From Cellulomonas flavigena DSM 20109 (lineage in GTDB: Bacteria; Actinomycetota; Actinomycetes; Actinomycetales; Cellulomonadaceae): 64,000 nucleotides of DNA. The position numbers were made by a program, and so were the translations under genes. Positions 18,016-26,451 of the stretch are shown in pieces. The stretch lies in assembly GCF_000092865.1 (NCBI RefSeq), contig NC_014151.1, forward strand, positions 2,294,001 through 2,358,000. The letters are read 5' to 3'. The notes below the pieces were generated by a model. The model made no database searches and was not told the DNA's origin. It saw only the letters and a program-made list of their open reading frames with translations. Position 1 is the stretch's first letter. Each line of letters opens with the position of its first letter.

Positions 18016-19818
18016 ATGGACGAGTCCCACAGCCCTCTCCTCGTCGAGGTCGATCCGTCGGACAACCTCAACGACCTGCTCGCCGCGCGCGTGCGCAGCA
18101 CGCCGGACCGTCCGCTCGTCGAGCGGCACGTGGACGGGCAGTGGCAGCCGATGACAGCGCGCGAGTACGACGCGGCGATCGTCGCGGCGGCACGGGGTCT
18201 CGTCGCGCGGGGCGTGCAGCCCGGTGACCGCGTCGGCATCATGTCCCGCACGCGGTACGAGTGGTCGCTGCTGGACTGGGCCACCTGGGCGGTCGGCGCC
18301 GTGCCGGTCCCGCTGTACGAGACGTCGTCGGCCGAGCAGGTCGCCTGGATCCTCACGGACGCGGACGTGAGCGTGCTGTTCGTCGAGACCGCCGCCCACG
18401 CCGAGGTCGTCGCCGAGGTGCGCGCGCAGGCGCCGACGCTGCGCGACGTCCTCGTGATCGACGACGGCGCCGTCGACGACCTCGTGGCTGCGGGTGCGGA
18501 CGTCGAGGAGGCGGAGATCGCGCGGCGCAGGGGGCTCGCCGCGCGCGACGACCTCGCGACGATCATCTACACCTCGGGCACGACGGGCCGGCCCAAGGGC
18601 GTCGAGCTGACGCACGGCAACTTCTCGCAGCTGACGACGAACGCGGTGAACAAGCTCAACGTGGTCGTGTCGTCGCCGAACGCGCGGACGATGCTCTTCA
18701 TGCCGCTCGCGCACGTGTTCGCGCGGTTCGTGCACGTCCTGACGATCCCCGCCGGCGCGGTGCTCGGCCACTGGCCCGACACCAAGACCCTCGTCGAGGG
18801 CATCGGGACGTTCCGCCCGACCTTCATCCTGTCGGTGCCGCGCGTGTTCGAGAAGGTCTACAACTCCGCCGAGCAGAAGGCCGCAGCAGCGGGCAAGGGC
18901 GCGATCTTCCAGCGCGCCGCCAAGACCTCGATCGTCTACTCGCGCGCGCTCGACACCCCGGGCGGCCCGAGCCCGTGGCTGCGGCTGCAGCACAAGGTGG
19001 CCGACGTCCTCGTGCTGTCCAAGCTGCGCAAGGTGCTCGGCGGCCAGGTCGAGTGGGCCATCTCGGGCGGCGCGCCGCTCGGCGAGCGGCTCGGCCACTT
19101 CTACCGCGGCGTGGGCCTCAAGGTCCTCGAGGGCTACGGCCTGACCGAGACGACGGCACCGGCGACCGTCAACCTGCCCGAGCGGACGAAGATCGGCACG
19201 GTGGGCCCTGCGCTGCCCGGCACGTCGCTGCGCATCGCCGCCGACGGCGAGATCGAGATCAAGGGCATCCAGGTCTTCCGCGGCTACCACGACAACGCCG
19301 AGGCCACGGCCGAGGTGATGGACGACGGCTGGTTCCGCACGGGCGACCTGGGGTCGATCGACGACGACGGGTTCCTGCGCATCACGGGGCGCAAGAAGGA
19401 GATCATCGTCACGGCGGGTGGCAAGAACGTCGCCCCGAGCGTCCTCGAGGACCGGCTCCGCGGCCACCCGCTGGTGAGCCAGGTGGTCGTCGTCGGTGAC
19501 CAGCGCCCGTACATCGGAGCGCTCATCACGCTCGACCCCGAGGGGGTCCCGGGCTGGCTCGCGGCGCACGGGAAGCCGCCGATGTCGATCGAGGAGGCGG
19601 CCAAGGACCCGGACGTCCTCGCCTCGCTCGACAAGGCGGTCGAGCGCACCAACAAGGCCGTGTCGCGCGCGGAGTCCATCCGCCGCTACCGGATCCTCGA
19701 CCGGGACCTCACGATCGCCGACGGCTACCTCACGCCGAAGCTCAGCGTGCGGCGCTCCGAGGTGCTCAAGGACTTCGCGGCCGACGTCGAGGCGCTCTAC
19801 GCCGAGGGCGCGCGCTGA
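18016..19818 (+). CDS. Long-chain fatty-acid-CoA ligase (FadD15 type)
   Basis: The 600-residue ANL-family enzyme activates fatty acids to acyl-CoA through an acyl-adenylate. Visible motifs are the P-loop IIYTSGTTGRPKGVELTH, LEGYGLTETTAP, the hinge GWFRTGDLG followed by ITGRKKEIIVTAGGKN, and the C-terminal lysine region near the end (YLTPKLSVRR). The order of genes matches M. tuberculosis fadD15 (Rv2187). No membrane segment. It may feed acyl-CoA to the acyltransferase 2 kb upstream, but that is inference. A strong hairpin follows the stop. Confidence 0.94.
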   Translation: MDESHSPLLVEVDPSDNLNDLLAARVRSTPDRPLVERHVDGQWQPMTAREYDAAIVAAARGLVARGVQPGDRVGIMSRTRYEWSLLDWATWAVGAVPVPLYETSSAEQVAWILTDADVSVLFVETAAHAEVVAEVRAQAPTLRDVLVIDDGAVDDLVAAGADVEEAEIARRRGLAARDDLATIIYTSGTTGRPKGVELTHGNFSQLTTNAVNKLNVVVSSPNARTMLFMPLAHVFARFVHVLTIPAGAVLGHWPDTKTLVEGIGTFRPTFILSVPRVFEKVYNSAEQKAAAAGKGAIFQRAAKTSIVYSRALDTPGGPSPWLRLQHKVADVLVLSKLRKVLGGQVEWAISGGAPLGERLGHFYRGVGLKVLEGYGLTETTAPATVNLPERTKIGTVGPALPGTSLRIAADGEIEIKGIQVFRGYHDNAEATAEVMDDGWFRTGDLGSIDDDGFLRITGRKKEIIVTAGGKNVAPSVLEDRLRGHPLVSQVVVVGDQRPYIGALITLDPEGVPGWLAAHGKPPMSIEEAAKDPDVLASLDKAVERTNKAVSRAESIRRYRILDRDLTIADGYLTPKLSVRRSEVLKDFAADVEALYAEGAR

Positions 19819-19841
19819 CGCAGCCGCCCCCCGCTCCGCGC

Positions 19842-19875
19842 ACCGTGCCCCCGGCCTCCTGACCGGGGGCACGGT
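19842..19875 (+). terminator. Terminator of the acyl-CoA ligase gene
   Basis: Perfect 13-bp stem ACCGTGCCCCCGG with an 8-base loop, 23 bases after the stop codon. Confidence 0.8.
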
Positions 19876-19998
19876 CGTGTCACGGCGCGACGGCGCGGCA
19901 CCTGCGGCCACGCTCGCGCCGTGCCCGGCCGGACGCGCCCGGACGGTCGCGGTGCGGCCTGCACGACGCTGTCGGACGTCGTCGGTAGCGTCCGCGCC

Positions 19999-21816
19999 AT
20001 GTCCAGCCCTCGTCGTCTGCGGCCCTCCCACCCCGAGGTGCCGGCGCCGGGCGCGACGGGCGTCCAGGTGGCGCTCGACGAGCTCGGCACACCCCTGAGC
20101 GACGTGACGTTCGTCGTCGTCGACCTCGAGACCACCGGAGGCCGGGCGGCGGAGGACGCCATCACCGAGATCGGCGCGGTGAAGGTGCGGGGCGGCGAGG
20201 TCCTCGGCGAGTTCCAGACGCTCGTGGACCCGGGCGGCCCCGTGCCGCCCTTCATCCAGGTGCTGACCGGGATCACGACGTCGATGCTCGTCGGCGCGCC
20301 GACGATCGGCGAGGTGCTGCCGAGCTTCCTCGAGTTCGCCCGCGGTGCGGTGCTCGTGGCGCACAACGCGCCGTTCGACGTGGGGTTCCTGCGGGCCGCG
20401 GCCGCCCGGAGCGAGCGCGCGTGGCCGGGTTTCCAGGTGGTCGACACGGTGCGCCTGGCGCGGCGCGTCGTGCTGCGCGACGAGGCGCCCAACCACAAGC
20501 TGTCGACGCTGGCCGCGCTGTTCGGCGCGACGGTGACGCCGAACCACCGGGCGCTGGCCGACGCGCGCGCGACGGTCGACGTGCTGCACGCGCTCCTCGG
20601 GCGGCTCGCGCCGCTGGGCGTCACGCACCTCGAGGACCTCGCGACGGCGACCGACCCGGTGCCCGCCGACGTCCGGCGCCGCAGCACGCTCGCGGACGGC
20701 CTGCCGGACGCCCCGGGGGTCTATCTCTTCCGCGGTCCGCGCGACGAGGTGCTGTACGTCGGGGTCTCCACGACGTCGCTGCGCCGCCGCGTGCGCTCGT
20801 ACTTCACGTCGGCGGAGAAGCGCGGCCGCATGCAGGAGATGGTGCGGCTCGCGGTGCGGGTCGACCCCGTGGTCTGTGCGACGCCCCTCGAGGCCCGCGT
20901 GCGCGAGCTGCGGCTGATCGCGGAGCACGCGCCGCGCTACAACCGGCGCTCGCGCGCACCGGAACGCATGCCCTGGGTCCGGCTGACCGACGAGCCGTTC
21001 CCGCGCCTGTCCGTGGTGCGCGAGGTGCGGGAGGGCCGCGCCCACATCGGCCCGTTCGCGTCCCGCGCGCTCGCGCAGCAGGCCGTCGACGCGCTGCACG
21101 CGACATTCCCCGTGCGGCAGTGCACCGGGCGGCTCCCGGTCGTCCCGTCCGCCGACGCGCACGCGTGCGTGCTCGCGGAGGTCGGGCGGTGCGGCGCGCC
21201 GTGCACGGGCGGCCAGGACGTGGCCGCGTACGCCCCCGTCGCAGCGGCCGTCCGCGACGCGATGACCGGCGACCCGCGCGATGTCGCGCAGGCTCACGCG
21301 GTGCGCATCCGCACCCTCGCGGCACAGGAGCGGTTCGAGGAGGCTGCGACCGTCCGCGACCGCCTCACGTCGTACGTCCGCGGCGCCGGTCGCGCCCAGC
21401 GTCACGCCCGGGCGGCCGCCTGCCGCGAGCTCGTCGCTGCGCGCCGCACCGACGACGGAGGCTGGGAGCTCCTGCTCGTCCGGCACGGCCGGTTCGCCGG
21501 GACGGCGGTGGTCGACCGCCGCACCGACCCGCGCCCGGCCGTCGCCGCGCTGCGTGCCGGAGGCGAGCACGTCACGGCGTCGGTGCCGCCTGCGACGGCG
21601 GCACACCCGGAGGAGACCGACCTGCTGCTGGCGTGGCTCGAGCAACCTGGCGTCCGGCTCGTGGAGGTCGACGGCGAGTGGTCCTCCCCCGCCCGGTCCG
21701 CGCAGGCCGTGCGGGACGCGGCGGCAGCCGTCACGCTCGACCTCGTCGTCCCGCGGCCCGCACTGGTCGACGACGCGCCGACCGCTCCCGGCGCCGCGCC
21801 GCAGCGCACGGCATGA
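19999..21816 (+). CDS. DEDDh 3'-5' exonuclease fused to GIY-YIG/UvrC-like nuclease
   Basis: The 605-residue protein joins two nuclease parts. Residues about 35-205 are a DnaQ-like exonuclease: VVVDLETTGG (D, E), AHNAPFDVGFL (D) and HRALADARAT (H-x4-D). From about 235 follows a GIY-YIG domain (GVYLF ... VLYVGVSTTSLRRRVRSYF, catalytic Arg, and Glu in LEARVRELRLI ... PRYN) and then UvrC-like parts including a UVR-type motif (AAQERFEEAATVRDRL). The same architecture is Rv2191 of M. tuberculosis. A role in DNA repair or recombination is likely but not proven. Leaderless: TAGCGT (19986-19991) ends 7 bases before the ATG. Confidence 0.92.
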   Translation: MSSPRRLRPSHPEVPAPGATGVQVALDELGTPLSDVTFVVVDLETTGGRAAEDAITEIGAVKVRGGEVLGEFQTLVDPGGPVPPFIQVLTGITTSMLVGAPTIGEVLPSFLEFARGAVLVAHNAPFDVGFLRAAAARSERAWPGFQVVDTVRLARRVVLRDEAPNHKLSTLAALFGATVTPNHRALADARATVDVLHALLGRLAPLGVTHLEDLATATDPVPADVRRRSTLADGLPDAPGVYLFRGPRDEVLYVGVSTTSLRRRVRSYFTSAEKRGRMQEMVRLAVRVDPVVCATPLEARVRELRLIAEHAPRYNRRSRAPERMPWVRLTDEPFPRLSVVREVREGRAHIGPFASRALAQQAVDALHATFPVRQCTGRLPVVPSADAHACVLAEVGRCGAPCTGGQDVAAYAPVAAAVRDAMTGDPRDVAQAHAVRIRTLAAQERFEEAATVRDRLTSYVRGAGRAQRHARAAACRELVAARRTDDGGWELLLVRHGRFAGTAVVDRRTDPRPAVAALRAGGEHVTASVPPATAAHPEETDLLLAWLEQPGVRLVEVDGEWSSPARSAQAVRDAAAAVTLDLVVPRPALVDDAPTAPGAAPQRTA

Positions 21817-21823
21817 TGGCGAC

Positions 21824-22105
21824 ATGCTCACTGCCATCGTCCTGATCGACTGCGACGCCGCCCGCATCCCCGAGGTCGCCGCCGAGACCGCGGAGATCGA
21901 GGGAGTCAGCGAGGTCTACTCCGTCACCGGTGAGGTCGACCTCATCGCGCTGGTGCGCGTGCGTGAGCACGACCGGCTCGCGGACGTCATCGCCGACAAG
22001 GTCAGCAAGGTCGAGGGGGTCCTGCGCACGCAGACGTACATCGCGTTCCGTGCGTACTCCAAGCACGACCTCGAGGAGGCGTTCGCGCTCGGCCTGGAGG
22101 ACTGA
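21824..22105 (+). CDS. Stand-alone AsnC/Lrp ligand-binding domain protein
   Basis: The 93-residue protein is only the RAM (alpha-beta sandwich) domain of Lrp/AsnC regulators: LTAIVLIDCDAARIPEVAAE ... VSEVYSVTGEVDLIALVRV ... VSKVEGVLRTQTYIAF. There is no DNA-binding domain. Such stand-alone domains oligomerise and bind amino acids; some modulate full-length Lrp proteins. It lies 7 bases after the nuclease gene but has its own leaderless signature (CATGAT at 21812-21817, 6 bases before ATG). It converges with trpD, which may be meaningful if the ligand is an aromatic amino acid; that is speculation. Confidence 0.9.
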   Translation: MLTAIVLIDCDAARIPEVAAETAEIEGVSEVYSVTGEVDLIALVRVREHDRLADVIADKVSKVEGVLRTQTYIAFRAYSKHDLEEAFALGLED

Positions 22106-22239
22106 GCGTCGCAGCACCCGGAGGCTGTCGCGACGCCCTGGCGGCTGTGGCACGGCTCAGGCCCGATGGCGCCCGGTCCGTCCAGGGACGGCGCACGGCC
22201 GGACGGCGACGCTCGCGCGTCAGCGGCCGCCGATCGTGG

Positions 22240-23289
22240 TCATGCCGCCGCGGCGTTGCGCCAGCGCTCGAGCACGGCCGCGGCCGCGCCGTCGTCGATG
22301 GCGCGCTCGGCATGCCCGGCGCCGGCGACGAGACGCTCCACCAACGTGCCCTCGGCGGTGCCGGGGAGCGAGGCGTCCGCCACGAGCCCCGCGGCGGCGT
22401 TGAGCACCACGGTGTCCCGTACGGGACCATGTGCGCCCGCCAGCAGGTCGCGCACGACCGACGCGTTCTGCGACGCCGATCCGCCGCGCAGCTGCTCGAC
22501 CGTCACCGGCGCCACGCCGACGGCCGCCCAGTCGACGACCTCCTCGCGCACGGCGCCGTCGCGGACCTCCCAGAAGCGGGTCGCTCCCGTCGCCGCGATC
22601 TCGTCGAGCCCGTCGCCCTCCCCGCGGAACAGCAGCGCGGTGCGGCCGCGGTTCGCGAGCACACCGGCGATGAGGCCGGCCATCCGCGCGTCCGCGACGC
22701 CGATCGCGCTCGACTGCGGCTGCGCGGGATTCGTGAGCGGCCCCAGGAAGTTGAACGCCGTCGCGATGCCGAGGTCGCGGCGCGGCACGCCCGCATGACG
22801 CATCGACGGGTGGAACGCGCCCGCGAAGCAGAAGGTGATGCCCACCTCGGTCGCCAGCGCGGCGACACGCTCGAGCGGCAGGTCGAGGCGGATGCCGAGC
22901 GACTCGAGCACGTCGGCCGAACCGCTCGACGACGAGGCGGCCCGGTTGCCGTGCTTCACGACGGTCAGGCCGGCACCCGCGACGACCAGTGCCGCCATCG
23001 TGGAGATGTTCACCGTGTGCAGCCGGTCGCCGCCCGTGCCGACGATGTCGACCGTGCGCCCCGGCACCTCGAACCGGTGGGCGTGCGTGAGCATCATGTC
23101 GGCCAGCCCCGCGAGCTCGTCGACCGTCTCCCCCTTCGCGCGCAGCGCCACGAGGAACCCGGCGACCTGCGACGGCGAGGCCTCGCCGCTCATGATCCGG
23201 TCCATCGCCCACGCGGCCCGAGCGCTGTCGAGGTCCTGGCCACGGACCAGCGACGTGAGCAGGTCGGGCCAGGTGGTCGTCGCGGTCAT
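22240..23289 (-). CDS. trpD: Anthranilate phosphoribosyltransferase
   Basis: The 349-residue enzyme transfers phosphoribose from PRPP to anthranilate in tryptophan synthesis. It has the PRPP loop [47 protein letters not shown] and [20 protein letters not shown]. It is separated from the rest of the trp genes, as in mycobacteria (Rv2192c). Its ATG overlaps the stop of the receiver-domain gene by 4 bases (ATGA), so it is translated with that gene and depends on its promoter. The 134-base gap to the convergent AsnC-type gene holds only weak inverted repeats and no gene. Confidence 0.95.
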   Translation of the reverse strand: MTATTTWPDLLTSLVRGQDLDSARAAWAMDRIMSGEASPSQVAGFLVALRAKGETVDELAGLADMMLTHAHRFEVPGRTVDIVGTGGDRLHTVNISTMAALVVAGAGLTVVKHGNRAASSSSGSADVLESLGIRLDLPLERVAALATEVGITFCFAGAFHPSMRHAGVPRRDLGIATAFNFLGPLTNPAQPQSSAIGVADARMAGLIAGVLANRGRTALLFRGEGDGLDEIAATGATRFWEVRDGAVREEVVDWAAVGVAPVTVEQLRGGSASQNASVVRDLLAGAHGPVRDTVVLNAAAGLVADASLPGTAEGTLVERLVAGAGHAERAIDDGAAAAVLERWRNAAAA

Positions 23290-23702
23290 CCGTGCGCCGC
23301 CGCCGCGTGCACCAGGTCCGCGACGGCCGTGTGCAGCACCACCGGGTCGAGCGGGCGGCTGACGACGGCGTCGGCGTTCGACCAGGACGCGAGCCACGCG
23401 TCCTGGGGCCGCCCGGTGAGCACGAGCACCGGCGGGCACGCGTACACCTCGTCCTTGAGCTGGCGGCACAGCCCCATGCCGCCGACCTTGTCCGCCTCGC
23501 CGTCGAGCACCAGCACGTCGGCGCCGCCCGCGTCGGCGACCGCCACCACCGCGTCCGCCGTCGCGACCTCGGTCCACTCGATGTCGGGCTCACCGCGCCC
23601 GAGGCGCCGCCCGACCGCGAGACGCACCTGCTCACGCGCGTCCACGTCGTCGCTGTACAGCAGGATGCGCGGCGCGCGGGCCGCCGGGTTCGCGGTGCTC
23701 AT
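23286..23702 (-). CDS. Receiver-domain-only response regulator-like protein
   Basis: The 138-residue protein is one receiver domain with no output domain: [13 protein letters not shown] (acidic Asp18/Asp19), VLVLDGEAD (phosphoacceptor position Asp67), VLVLTGR (Thr96) and VSRPLD, where the invariant lysine is replaced by Arg116. It could be a receiver with changed switching or a scaffold. The ATG follows GAGGGG by 5 bases. It is the first gene of a two-gene operon with trpD and is divergent from ctaE; the tandem palindromes at 23757-23804 lie over its likely -35 region. No histidine kinase is nearby. Confidence 0.82.
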   Translation of the reverse strand: MSTANPAARAPRILLYSDDVDAREQVRLAVGRRLGRGEPDIEWTEVATADAVVAVADAGGADVLVLDGEADKVGGMGLCRQLKDEVYACPPVLVLTGRPQDAWLASWSNADAVVSRPLDPVVLHTAVADLVHAAAAHG

Positions 23703-23736
23703 GGTGCCCCTCACTCGTCGTCGACGTGCAAGGGGC

Positions 23737-23742
23737 ATCTTG
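23737..23742 (-). promoter_or_regulatory. Possible -10 element of the receiver-trpD operon
   Basis: CAAGAT on the minus strand, about 35 bases before the ATG. A -35 would fall into the first tandem palindrome. Confidence 0.4.
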
Positions 23743-23756
23743 GCACGTCGCCGGCC

Positions 23757-23804
23757 CCCACGGTGCGCACCGCCCACGGTGCGCACCGCCCACGGTGCGC
23801 GCCA
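23757..23804. repeat. Three tandem 16-bp units each holding a 12-bp palindrome
   Basis: Unit CCCACGGTGCGCACCG at 23757-23772 and 23773-23788 (identical) and a third at 23789-23804 with two changes. Each full unit contains the palindrome CGGTGCGCACCG. Position between two divergent promoters suggests an operator array. Confidence 0.85.
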
Positions 23805-23896
23805 CGGAGGTCGGCGCGGGTCACGAGAAAGTGACGATGTGACATATCCCAAGGTCCCGCTGTGGGTCGAACGGCCCATGCGCCGCCCTCGTCAGC

Positions 23897-23902
23897 CATA
23901 AT
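23897..23902 (+). promoter_or_regulatory. -10 element of ctaE-qcrCAB
   Basis: CATAAT, one base from the ideal TATAAT, ends 7 bases before GTG 23910. It overlaps the alternative ATG at 23901, which argues for the GTG start and a leaderless mRNA. Confidence 0.55.
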
Positions 23903-23909
23903 GGCGAAC

Positions 23910-24548
23910 GTGTCGACCGCAACGGCTGCCTCGCGCCCCGCTCCCCACGTGACCGTCAACCGACCGAACCCCGTGTCGGTCGGCACGATCGTGTGGCTCG
24001 CCAGCGAGCTCATGTTCTTCGCCGGACTGTTCGCCATGTACTTCACGGTGCGGGCGGCCGTGCCCGAGGAGTGGGCGATCCAGACGGACAAGCTCAACCT
24101 CCAGTTCGCCTTCGCCAACACGGCGATCCTGGTGCTGTCGTCGGTGACGTGCCAGATGGGTGTCTGGGCGGCGGAGCGGCTGCAGCCCGTCCGCAGCGGC
24201 TCGCTCGTGCAGTTCTGGCGCTGGGGCATGAACGAGTGGATGACGCTCACCTACGTCATGGGCGCCGTGTTCATCGGCGGGCAGATCTTCGAGTACGCCG
24301 AGCTGGTCGAGCACGGCCTGACGATCTCGTCCTCCCCCTACGGCTCGGTCTTCTACCTGACGACCGGCTTCCACGGGCTGCACGTCGTCGGCGGTCTCAT
24401 CGCCTTCCTGTTCCTGCTCGGCCGCTCCTTCGCGGCCAAGCGCTTCACCCACCACGAGGAGACGACCGCGATCGTCACCTCGTACTACTGGCACTTCGTC
24501 GACGTCGTCTGGATCGCGCTGTTCGCGGTCATCTACCTGGTCCGATGA
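23910..24548 (+). CDS. ctaE: Cytochrome c oxidase subunit III (aa3 type)
   Basis: The 212-residue membrane protein is subunit III of the aa3 oxidase. It has five membrane helices typical of the actinobacterial form, with [22 protein letters not shown], the acidic residues in helix III and [15 protein letters not shown] and [15 protein letters not shown] near the end. It supports proton uptake and stability of the oxidase. As in mycobacteria and corynebacteria it heads the qcrCAB genes, reflecting the bcc-aa3 supercomplex. An in-frame ATG at 23901 is the other possible start. A 71-base gap with a hairpin separates it from qcrC. Confidence 0.95.
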   Translation: MSTATAASRPAPHVTVNRPNPVSVGTIVWLASELMFFAGLFAMYFTVRAAVPEEWAIQTDKLNLQFAFANTAILVLSSVTCQMGVWAAERLQPVRSGSLVQFWRWGMNEWMTLTYVMGAVFIGGQIFEYAELVEHGLTISSSPYGSVFYLTTGFHGLHVVGGLIAFLFLLGRSFAAKRFTHHEETTAIVTSYYWHFVDVVWIALFAVIYLVR

Positions 24549-24554
24549 CACCGG

Positions 24555-24576
24555 CCGGTCCGCCCCGGCGGACCGG
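24555..24576 (+). terminator. Hairpin between ctaE and qcrC
   Basis: Inverted repeat CCGGTCCGCC/GGCGGACCGG directly after the ctaE stop codon, no T tract. It may slow or stabilise rather than end transcription, because qcrCAB has no other clear promoter. Confidence 0.5.
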
Positions 24577-24619
24577 TGCCCTCCCCGTAACCCCGACCAT
24601 GCGAGACGAGGACCGATCC

Positions 24620-25405
24620 GTGAAGGCACTCGCAGCCCGCAGGCACGACCGGCGCGCGCCGGTGGTGCTGCTCCTGCTGGCGCTGCTGCTCACCGGCGCC
24701 CTGTACGCCGTGCTGTCCCCGACCACCGCCGACGCCGCGCCCGCGGGTGCCTCGGCGGACCAGGTCGAGACCGGTGAGAAGCTGTTCCAGGCCAACTGCG
24801 CGACGTGCCACGGGCCGGACGCCACCGGCCGCGACGACGTGCCGTCGCTCGTCGGTGTCGGCGCCGCCGCCGTCGACTTCCAGGTCGGCACCGGCCGCAT
24901 GCCCATGCAGATGAACGGCCCGCAGGCGCCGGCCAAGCCCGCGCAGTTCGACGAGGAGCAGATCGCCGCGCTCGCGGCGTTCGTCGCCTCGCTCGGCCCC
25001 GGCCCGTCGATCCCGACGGCCGAGCAGGTCGACCCTGCGCTGGGCGACCCCGCGAGCGGCATGGCGCTGTTCCGTACCAACTGCGCGATGTGCCACAACG
25101 CCGTCGGTGCCGGGGGCGCGCTGTCGCAGGGCAAGTGGGCGCCCAACCTGTGGGAGACCACGCCCACGCACCTGTACGAGGCCATGGTCACGGGTCCGCA
25201 GTCGATGCCCGTCTTCAACGACGCGACCCTGACGTCGGACGAGAAGCGCGACATCATCGCGTACCTCGACCTGCAGGGCGACGGGGCTCCCGGCGGCCTG
25301 GGCCTCGGCAGCCTCGGTCCGGTCAGCGAGGGCCTGTGGGCCTGGGTCGTCGGCATGGGCCTTCTCATCGGCGCAGCAGTCTGGATCGGAGCGAGGTCCT
25401 CGTGA
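24620..25405 (+). CDS. qcrC: Di-haem cytochrome c subunit of cytochrome bcc
   Basis: The 261-residue protein has an N-terminal membrane anchor (VVLLLLALLLTGALYAVL), two haem c sites CATCH and CAMCH each followed by a methionine-ligand region, and a C-terminal membrane helix (GLWAWVVGMGLLIGAAVWIG). It passes electrons from the bcc complex straight to the aa3 oxidase, replacing soluble cytochrome c in actinobacteria. I chose GTG 24620 because GAGGAC lies upstream; ATG 24599 in frame has no ribosome site. Its stop overlaps the qcrA start (GTGA). Confidence 0.95.
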   Translation: MKALAARRHDRRAPVVLLLLALLLTGALYAVLSPTTADAAPAGASADQVETGEKLFQANCATCHGPDATGRDDVPSLVGVGAAAVDFQVGTGRMPMQMNGPQAPAKPAQFDEEQIAALAAFVASLGPGPSIPTAEQVDPALGDPASGMALFRTNCAMCHNAVGAGGALSQGKWAPNLWETTPTHLYEAMVTGPQSMPVFNDATLTSDEKRDIIAYLDLQGDGAPGGLGLGSLGPVSEGLWAWVVGMGLLIGAAVWIGARSS

Positions 25406-26451
25406 GCATCACCCCCGAGCACGGCCACGAGCCCGGCGACACCGCCGGCTCCGACCTCGCGCTGCGCGAGGGCGAGAACACGGTCGAGAAGTTCCCCAAC
25501 CCGGGCTTCGGGCCGCACCGGCCCCGCCGTGCGGACGTCGACCCGGCCGCGAACAAGCGAGCCGAGCGCCAGGTCGTCGCGCTGTTCGCGCTGTCGATCC
25601 TCGGCACGATCGGCTTCGTCGTCGCGTACTTCGCGCTCCCGCCCGGCGAGACCGTCGCCTCGATGCGCACGTCGAACCTCGCGCTCGGACTGGGGCTGGC
25701 GTTCGCGCTGCTCGGCATCGGGCTCGCGGCCGTGCACTGGGCCAAGTCGCTCATGAACGACCACGAGAAGGCCGAGGACCGGCACGCCCAGCGCAGCTCG
25801 GACCAGGTGCGGGCCGAGGCCGTGGCCGTCCTCAAGGACGGCGCCCAGGACTCCGCGATCGGTCGGCGCGGCGTGCTCAAGGGCGCGCTCGTGTCCTCGC
25901 TCGCGCTGTTCCCGCTGACGATCGCGCTGCCGCTCATCGGTGAGGTGGGCGAGGACTGGAACGTCTCGAAGTTCAAGCGCACGCTGTGGGCGAAGAACAA
26001 GAAGCTAACGATCGACCCGACGGGCCGTCCGATCAAGGCGGCCGACGTCACCATCGGCTCGGTCGTCCACGTGATCCCCGAGGGCCTGGAGGAGGCCGAG
26101 GCGCCGCTGGACGAGAAGGCCAAGGCCGTCGTCCTGCTCGTCCGGCTCGACCCCCGGGACATCAAGTCCGAGCAGGGCGAGGGCTGGTCGTACGACGGCA
26201 TCGTCGCCTTCTCGAAGATCTGCACCCACGTGGGCTGCCCCGTGGCCCTCTACGAGCAGCAGACGCACCACCTGCTGTGCCCCTGCCACCAGAGCACGTT
26301 CGACGTCGCCGACGGCGCGAAGGTCGTGTTCGGTCCCGCCAAGCGGCCGCTGCCCCAGCTGCCGATCACCGTCGACGACGAGGGCTACCTGGTCGCGCAG
26401 AGCGACTTCCACGAGCCCATCGGTCCGAGCTTCTGGGAGCGGCTGCGATGA
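25402..26451 (+). CDS. qcrA: Rieske iron-sulfur subunit of cytochrome bcc
   Basis: The 349-residue subunit binds a 2Fe-2S cluster by CTHVGC and CPCHQS. It has three N-terminal membrane helices (VVALFALSILGTIGFVVAYF, LALGLGLAFALLGIGLAAVHW, ALVSSLALFPLTIALPL), the three-helix layout of actinobacterial QcrA. RRGVLKGALVSS just before the third helix is a twin-arginine-like signal, as used for folded Rieske domains. It is coupled to qcrC by GTGA and to qcrB by ATGA overlaps. Confidence 0.96.
   Translation: MSITPEHGHEPGDTAGSDLALREGENTVEKFPNPGFGPHRPRRADVDPAANKRAERQVVALFALSILGTIGFVVAYFALPPGETVASMRTSNLALGLGLAFALLGIGLAAVHWAKSLMNDHEKAEDRHAQRSSDQVRAEAVAVLKDGAQDSAIGRRGVLKGALVSSLALFPLTIALPLIGEVGEDWNVSKFKRTLWAKNKKLTIDPTGRPIKAADVTIGSVVHVIPEGLEEAEAPLDEKAKAVVLLVRLDPRDIKSEQGEGWSYDGIVAFSKICTHVGCPVALYEQQTHHLLCPCHQSTFDVADGAKVVFGPAKRPLPQLPITVDDEGYLVAQSDFHEPIGPSFWERLR

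Noticed and set aside
16111..21867. Very long open frame on the minus strand (over 1,900 codons)
   Set aside because: It runs antisense to glucokinase, acyl-CoA ligase and nuclease genes with clear families; its translation is Arg/Gly/Ala-rich without motifs, as is typical of opposite frames in GC-rich DNA.
23757..23804. CRISPR-like array
   Set aside because: Units are 16 bp with no spacers; no cas genes nearby.
23820..23835. Crp/GlxR-type site GTCAC-N6-GTGAC upstream of ctaE
   Set aside because: The half-sites face the wrong way for TGTGA-N6-TCACA, so I do not call it a Crp site, though it is an inverted repeat.
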